Assembly (NCBI GenBank): GCA_037447655.1
Contig: JBBHKE010002698.1
Coordinates: 484,782-548,781 of the forward strand
Reading direction: 5' to 3'
Length of the DNA: 64,000 nt
Source: Zygnema cylindricum
Taxonomy: Eukaryota; Streptophyta; Zygnematophyceae; Zygnematales; Zygnemataceae
Part shown: piece after piece, positions 57,840 through 64,000 of the stretch
Numbering within the stretch: position 1 is the first letter of the stretch
How the letters are laid out: each line of letters begins with the position of its first letter
Notes under the pieces: generated by a model
What the model was told of the DNA's origin: nothing
The model's input: only the letters and a program-made list of their open reading frames with translations
The model's database searches: none
Made by a program: the position numbers and the translations under genes

Positions 57840-60701
57840 ATTTGGAAAGGGGTATGAGCGTTCAAGCTCTAGCTGCCGGAACGGAACGGTGGGGGAAGGA
57901 TTAAAGGAAGCCGTACAACAACTTCAAAGGAGAGAGAGAGAGAGATCAGTCTGGAGGGTCGAGGCCCCCAAAGGGTCTTTGTAATTTCTGAAAAAAGCTA
58001 GGACAGGCCCCCAAAGGGTCATTATCATTTCTGAAAAAAGTCAGGACACTTCATACGGCAGTGTTGCTTGTCATGTGGCAATGTTCCAAGCAGGCGGAGG
58101 TGAGGCTTTAAGAGAACCGTGGTGGGGGTTCTTTAGGAAGAAAAAAGAAGGCATTAGTTGTCACAAAAGTGAAAAGCGAGACTGAAGAGGACGAGTCCTT
58201 TGAGGAGGAGGATTGGGAGCTCTTTCTTGACGAAAACCTGGAGGAGAAAGAGATCCCTCGAAGACAGAAATGTGCCTCTTGGAGCCATTTGGAAAGCTCT
58301 AAAAGAAGGATGGATCACCGATTCAGGTGCATCCATGCATATGTGTCGTGACAAGCATCTCTTAATAAAGCAAAGAAAAATCTCTAGTGTAGAGATAGAG
58401 TATGGGGATTGGAGAGTAGTTAATACATCTCTACTTAATTTCTGTAGATCTGAAAGTCTTAGTGGAGGGTAAGGCTTTTATACTCACCTTCTTAAATGTA
58501 CTCTACATTCCTCAGCTGAGCAAAAATCTGGGCTCTACCTCTGTATTAGATGATAAGAAAATTGATACCTTCACTAAAAATGGAGTATTTACAACTAAGT
58601 ATGGGGATGAAGTCTACTTCAGAGCAGATAAGAGTAGCCAAGGAATGTTTAGGCTTAACCTGAGTAATAAAAAGAAGAATGCTTAATATGTTGGTGTCTC
58701 AAACTTGATGATTTGGCATAAGCGGCAAGGGCATGTGTACTTTGATAGGCTGAAAGAAATGAAGAAGCTTGGTGTAGTAGAAGGCATTTAGTTTGGGGAT
58801 AATAAAATGATGGATGATTGTAGTGGATGTGCCCAAGGTAAGACTCACAAACTCCTTTTTCGCAAAACTGCCACATATAGAGGGGAGAAAATACTACATC
58901 TAGTCCACACAAGCATCTGGGGACGAGCAAAAGTACTTTCGGTCGGAGGGGAAAGGTTTATGTTGACAATTACTAATGACTGGTCTCGATACTTTAGAGT
59001 ATTCTTCCAAAAAATGAAGTCTGAAACACCAACTTACTTCAAATAATATAAAGCCTGGAGAGAGAAGTTGCACGTAACCCCTTGAAGAGAATAAGAAGTG
59101 ATAATGGGGGAGAAGTTTCCTCTAACCAATTTGAGGAATACTTGAGGGATGAGGGAGTTCAACATCAGAAAACTGTACCAAGAAATCCAGAACAAAATGG
59201 GTTAGCTGAGAAGTTGAACCGAACTCTAGGAGACAATGTACGTAGTATGGTGGCCGACAAAAAGATAGGAAAAAGGTTTTGGGCAGAAGCCATGAACTGT
59301 GCCAACTATATTAAAAATAGAGTCTTTAAAACAGCCGTGAAAGAAATGACACCTTATGAGAGATGGGTTAGAGGGAAACCCGATATCTCTCACCTGAAAG
59401 TGTACCGTATTCAAGTTTACAACCTTGACACGGATAGGAAAAATTGGAAACTAGATGCTAAGGGAAAACCTGGATATTTTGTGGGATATGATAAGGATGT
59501 CAAGGGATATAGAGTCTATGACTTAGCTAAACAAGATATCATTCTGGTAAAGCACCTAGTTGTCATGGATGAAGGGAAGTCATTTGATCCCTTCAAATAT
59601 ACCAAGAATATAAGAATCAGTTTTGAGTCCGAGAGTGAAGAGGACTCGGGTCTTCCTGGATGGGACATAAGTGAAAAAGTGATTGCAAATTCAGAGGAGA
59701 TTTAAGATATGGGAGACATACCGGAATCTTCCCATGTCCCTATACACTACGAAGAGACAAAGGTGGAGGAGCCGGAACCGACTTCCATGGATAGGGGCGC
59801 CGATGAGACAGTGAGGAGGAACCCAAGACTTCCCTCCATTCCAGCAACGGACTTTGAGGGAGGACGAAGATGCAGCATAAGGCTACAGGAAAAACAGGCG
59901 GCTCACAAGGTAACTAAGTTGTCTCATCCTGATGAGCCTCAATCATACTCGGAGGGAATGAACAGTCCGGAGAAAGACGCATGGGTTAGAGCCTTAAATG
60001 ATGAAATGGCCTCCATCATGGAAGAAAATACTTGGGAACAGGTGGACTGTCCTCTGGACAGAAAACCGATTGGGTGAAAATGGATGTTTAAACTAAAACT
60101 GAACTCACATAATACAATTGAAATATATAAGGCTCGGTTGGTAGCAAAGGGGTTCACCCAAAAAGAGGGGATAGATTATAAGGAGACTTTTGCTTCGGTG
60201 GTTCGCTCCCTATCAGTAAGAATTCTCCTATGTCTACAGACAGCTGAAGACATAGAAATAGACCAGATGGATATTACCTCTGAGTATGTGTGGTATGTGG
60301 GAGAAGGTGCTTAGTGTTTGAGTAGCAAGCAACAAAAGGTGGTTGCTCAGTCCACTATGGAGGCTGAGTACATGGCCTCTTGTTCTGCTGTGAAAGAGTT
60401 GATTTGGGTCAAGTCTTTATTGCAAGAACTAGGGTATATGAAAGAGGGAGTGCATAAAGTGTTTTGTGATAATCATGCTCCCATTGCAATTACACCCAAT
60501 CTGAAACATCATTTCAAAGCTAAACATATGGACATAAGATTAACTTTTGTAAGGGAAAAGGTTGAAAACAAAATTGTGAATCTTGTGTATAGGGGTGATG
60601 GAGAAATGGTAGCTAATATGAGGACCAAACCTATGCCCTCTCCCAAGTTAAAATATTGTTGAAAAAAGTGTGGATTAAAAGAGAAATTGAAATTAGACTA
60701 G
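57840..60701 (+). pseudogene. Copia E gag-pol, 5'-truncated and broken
   Basis: It begins in late gag, just before a degraded zinc knuckle; gag start, primer site and 5' LTR are missing. A roughly 50-bp piece containing GGCCCCCAAAGGGTC is present twice (about 57960-58060). Protease near 58310 keeps DSGASMHMC, the only copy here with an intact catalytic Asp. GAG-pre-integrase, integrase (59082-59400, SDNGGE preserved) and linker follow. The RT starts near 60084 but is deleted from QMDI (60272) straight into RNase H (SEYVWYVGEGA), removing YVDD. Several stops lie near 58420, 58686, 58791, 59046, 60077 and 60314. The pol stop is at 60699-60701. Confidence 0.93.
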
Positions 60702-60714
60702 AAAATAAGGGAAG
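60702..60714 (+). other. Polypurine tract of Copia E
   Basis: AAAATAAGGGAAG between the pol stop and the LTR start, like that of element A. Confidence 0.8.
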
Positions 60715-61681
60715 TGTTGAAATCACTAAATTTAGGAGGTACTTTCTAGGTCTCAATAGATTAAAGGTAAAAAAAAAAGCGTAGGCAGCATGCCTCCACC
60801 TCCTCTTTCTAGCCCCCATACTTATTCTAGCCACTGAAAGAACCAGAGGACCAAAGAGTGATATAAGTCACTATCTAACAAAAAGGTAAAGTCCGGCAGG
60901 ACTCGAACCTGCGATTGACAGAGCGAGGCGTAGCCGTCAGCTCTAACCGGTTTTTCGTAGGAGTTCGTTAGACTACATAGGGTTTGAATGCTATTTAAAT
61001 ATTGTTTAGGACCTTTAATCTGATTAACGGAATTAGAGATAAAGGACATAGAGACTAGTTGGAATATAGTGCGAAAAAATACCAGCACGAAACAAATGTA
61101 ATGGACATTTGTTTTAGACGACTACTAATAAAAGCCGGTTAGGATCCAACGGCACGCATCATCGCTAAGATCTCGGAATGGCCGCTTTGGTGGTTTTCGC
61201 CGTTATACGACATTGCGCCACGTGGCAAGATAACATTAAAAGCGGGAATCCCGAGGAGCATGAGGACAAGTCCGAAGGAGACAGACGTCCACTCCATGGC
61301 CTTGTCGTACACAGGCCTTACACAAAGGACATCGGCTATAGTACCTTTCTGTACTGTACAGTCTTCTGATTCGTTCGTACATCAATAGATAGGGGTTGTG
61401 AGAGGGGTTTAGTACTTAGAGGATTGAGGATGTAGCCGCCTCTCTCACGATAAGCTTGTATATATATTGGCATCTTTGCCACTTCATATGTAATCGTCTG
61501 GTTGAGCATTTTTTGTGATTCTTTTTGTGGTGCATTCAGAGAAGTATAAACTGCACAGTAGTGCATTTTTATTGTCTATTTGCCTCCTTGGGTAGCAGTG
61601 GTCTCAGTTAAAGGTGGGTTAGTCAAAAATTGCCTAGAGGCTTCCTGAATTCAACAGCGGAATAGGGGACACAGAATGACA
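60715..61681 (+). repeat. 3' LTR of Copia E
   Basis: 967 bp, TGTTGAAATCAC to AGAATGACA. It contains a G-box (61219-61224), a hairpin TGCAC/GTGCA (61552-61565) and the tRNA-like module with an exact B box. The tail has AATAGG instead of AATGG, so the LTR-borne gag ATG is lost. Confidence 0.87.
60885..60985 (-). other. Antisense tRNA-like module in LTR E, exact B box
   Basis: On the minus strand GTTAGAGCTGACGGCTACGC (A-box/D-arm-like) is followed by GCAGG-TTCGAGT-CCTGC, a perfect T arm with GGTTCGAGTCC (60899-60909), which fits the B-box consensus GGTTCGANNCC. Confidence 0.78.
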
Positions 61682-61749
61682 CAACGTGCCTTGTACCTTA
61701 GTGAATGTGGTGAGCTCACTTTTGTTTCACGTGTAATACGCCCTTTAAT

Positions 61750-64000
61750 ACCCTCGCTGACCACGACATCAACAGTTTAAGCCCTTGAGATCTTTACCAT
61801 GTGGCAACCAATGACCCTTTGCCATTTACTGACTTCAATAAACCTTCTTAACCATTTGATCTCGTTCAACATTCTTTTGCCAACTCTTTTGTTACGTCCC
61901 CTCATCTATCTTTAGGGATCCTCACTGATGGTATATGAAGTTTTTTGTGACCACCTCAATGTTTTTTTTTTGTTCAAGTAATAGGGCTTATGCCACGACT
62001 TTATCCCACTTTTAGTGGCGACACCTGTTGTTGTTGTCTCAAAGCTTGTTCTTTGCGTTTGCCCGATTGTTATGGGGGAATTCCTATATCATCTTCTAGC
62101 GGGGTCAATGCATTAACAACTTCAAAGGGATTTTTATGATCATTTTTCCCCGAATTAGTTTCGTGTCCCAATGCGAAGATGTTGTCAGGCTGTATTCCAT
62201 TGCTTATGGATGGATTTTTCACTTTCGTTCGGTGGTTTTTTAAGTAAACATTTCCAACGGATTTAAAAACGTCGAACGTAACATCATTTTCTGTAAGCTC
62301 TGACACGCGCTTTTTCTTTTCAACTATTTTTTCCCTTTTGTATGTGCGTGTTAATCCAAACGGAGTCCATTACTTTATCCCATCAAAGGCCTATTGGTAG
62401 ACGTTACCACTTTGGAATTAGTAACTGCTGCTCGTGAAGATGACCCTTTAGAAGCCCCTTTGTTTTTTGTTGCTCACTTGCTGGCTCTAAGAGTATTGAG
62501 TAAAAAAAATTCAAGTTTTTTGTTCCCTTTGGTTTTCAACAACACTAATATAACTGGCATGTCCGACCAGGCTGTTTTTGCATATTTGATAGAGCAACTT
62601 TCTATGATAAAAATTTCCGTCAAAGTCACTAAAATTGTCTTATAAAGCACGGCAGGCCTACCACTAGATTTTTCTCTCCCTTAAGGATTTGACCTTTTAG
62701 GACCTTCATATGGTTTAAAGGCTATAGGTTCTACTATTGAAACCTCTCATTTGGTTAACTATTTTGTTAAAGATGCCTAGTTGGGCGACCTTTTTCATCA
62801 TGAGAACTTTCCCAAATTTTCGGAATCACAACTCGCGTCCGCTATTCTAATTTGTTATTTTGCCTAACGCCCCTTTTACTTGACCCGTACTTTACCTCCC
62901 AACTCTTAGTTTTTTTTTCTATTTCCGAATGGGATGATCGTTTACTTGGGATTCTCCATCATCTAGTCGGGGATGATACCTTTGATTGATCAGAAGGCCT
63001 ACTAGCTTGTAGACAAGCTGCATTACCAATCTTTTCCGGTGGTCTTGGTTTGCCGTCTACTTCCACCTTGTTGCTAGGCGGCTTATTTAGGGAGTAGGAT
63101 TTGGTGGCTTTTAATTTTACTTTAAGGTTTTTAGTAGATGATACTCATATTTTAGCTCATGTAGTCTCTCACATCTAGGAGGGCTTCTTCTCATTCTAAC
63201 ATACGTTATTATCCAATCGAGTGTTTTACCACTTGAGGCTCAAGATGATTTTATCGCGTTATCAACTCAAGTGCTTTACCAGTTGAGGCAAAAGATGAAG
63301 TTATCGCGTTCTCTTCATTTAATAGCTGAAATCACTTAAACATGCAACAAACCATCACTGATGAGATAGGGACCGTAAAATTTAAGGATCTTCATGAGGC
63401 ACTCTATATGGTTGAACTGTGAGGTCGACTCCGATCGTGTTTGGGGCCTTGGGCCGGAGCTTGGTTTATTATTACACCAGCTTTCACTTCACTCCATTTA
63501 TCTTATCATCAATTTTACAATGCGCTTTGCTTACGGCTTGGCTTGCCGCACCCTTTTGTTTCACGCAAGCCCTGTTGTATTAGCGGTCAACCTATAACAA
63601 TAAAAAGGGTACATTTCCTACGTTTCTCACATGGTGAGGAGTGATCAACAACGCACGACATGGTACAGAATGCAATTGATGCCGTGGGTTATGAAGAAAG
63701 GTTATGAAGTAAGATACAAAGTGAAGCGCGAGGTGTCACATGTACCTCCACGATGTTTTTAATTTAGGGGTACAAGGGGCTCTCGTGTGGATCTTTTGTT
63801 TCTTCATGGCGCGCAAAGAACATTGGGTGACATAGACGTGAAAAACCAAACAAGATCCTATAATTCTTCAAGTGCGGCATTGTTTAGTGACTTTGACTCT
63901 TCTTTCGATAACTTTTTAGGCGGTTGAGCTCAACGATATTTTGAAGTTAGAAGACCTGTGAGCATATCTCCAACTCTCATGTCGGTCGCCAAAGCATGTC
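61750..64000 (+). pseudogene. Decayed LINE, RT palm/thumb to C-terminal nuclease-like part
   Basis: In the plus frames: DQAVFAYLIEQLS (about 62555), GFDLLG (about 62690), RPFYLTRTLPPNS (about 62870), WDDRLLGILHHLVGDDTFD (about 62930), CRQAALPIFSGGLGLPSTST (about 63010-63068), LRLGLPHPF (about 63525), a Cys/His stretch (63560-63650) and RVDLLFLHGAQRTLGDIDV (63784-63840). The SGGLGL block and the late DLL...GDID motif are typical of LINE RTs with a restriction-like nuclease C-terminus. Stops are scattered throughout. It runs to the window edge. A 78-codon minus frame at 62070-62306 (NPFEVVNALTPLEDD) is unexplained. Confidence 0.6.

Noticed and set aside
57547-57984. 145-codon Ser/Leu/Pro-rich frame
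   Set aside because: It is a translation of the CT microsatellite joined to gag remnants of Copia E.
62070-62306. 78-codon minus-strand frame with NPFEVVNALTPLEDD
   Set aside because: It resembles linker regions of some retroelement proteins, but lies antisense to the LINE remnant and has no partner domain; left unassigned.
1-64000. CRISPR arrays, bacterial operons or ribosome binding sites
   Set aside because: Spliced plant genes and plant retrotransposons show this is eukaryotic nuclear DNA. The tandem repeats seen are microsatellites or decayed duplications without regular spacers.

Overview
This window comes from a plant-type nuclear genome that is rich in repeats. Two protein-coding genes look intact. 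One is a single-exon, secreted EXORDIUM/PHI-1-like gene on the minus strand (36990-38207). The other is an 11-exon CSLC (cellulose synthase-like C, xyloglucan backbone glucan synthase) gene on the plus strand (47213-51834). Both families belong to streptophytes (land plants and their algal relatives). The CSLC gene has many more introns than I recall for flowering plants, the EXORDIUM protein is divergent, and the Copia elements use a half-tRNA primer site. I therefore lean towards a non-seed plant or a streptophyte alga, but the species cannot be named from this sequence.

Layout. 1-4026: 3' part of a Ty1/Copia element (A) with its 3' LTR. 4027-9250: non-coding DNA with a MITE, an LTR fragment (H), a Harbinger fragment and a 1.2 kb inverted repeat. 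9188-22463: a nested stack. A G-type LTR end is cut by LTR L2, L2 is cut by Copia B, and B is cut by complete Copia C on the minus strand (13411-20303, duplicated target AGGGA). A 10-N gap follows, then 5'-terminal part of minus-strand Copia D. 22464-24672: gene-free. 24673-26670: solo LTR G with solo LTR F inside it, both with target duplications. 26671-36989: AT-rich DNA with several TIR-element families. 36990-38207: EXORDIUM-like gene. A roughly 3.5 kb transposon cluster lies on both sides of it as a nearly identical direct repeat (31648-35229 and 39804-43343). 43435-44562: two adjacent MITEs. 47213-51834: CSLC gene. 54013-56346: a Harbinger-type and a hAT-type non-autonomous element. 56400-57520 and about 61750-64000: two decayed LINEs of one family. 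57840-61681: 5'-truncated Copia E.

The most interesting signal is in the Copia family. All the LTRs complete enough to judge, although strongly diverged, carry an antisense tRNA-like module with a Pol III B-box-like core about 170-225 bp inside U3. They also carry a G-box in U3 and two or three short hairpins in R-U5 whose stems change in a compensatory way between copies. Where a 5' junction is visible (B, C, D), the LTR is followed directly by a primer-binding site complementary to the anticodon arm of initiator tRNA-Met, not to a tRNA 3' end. In B and C the gag start codon lies inside the LTR and the primer site is translated as part of Gag. None of the visible copies has an intact coding region.
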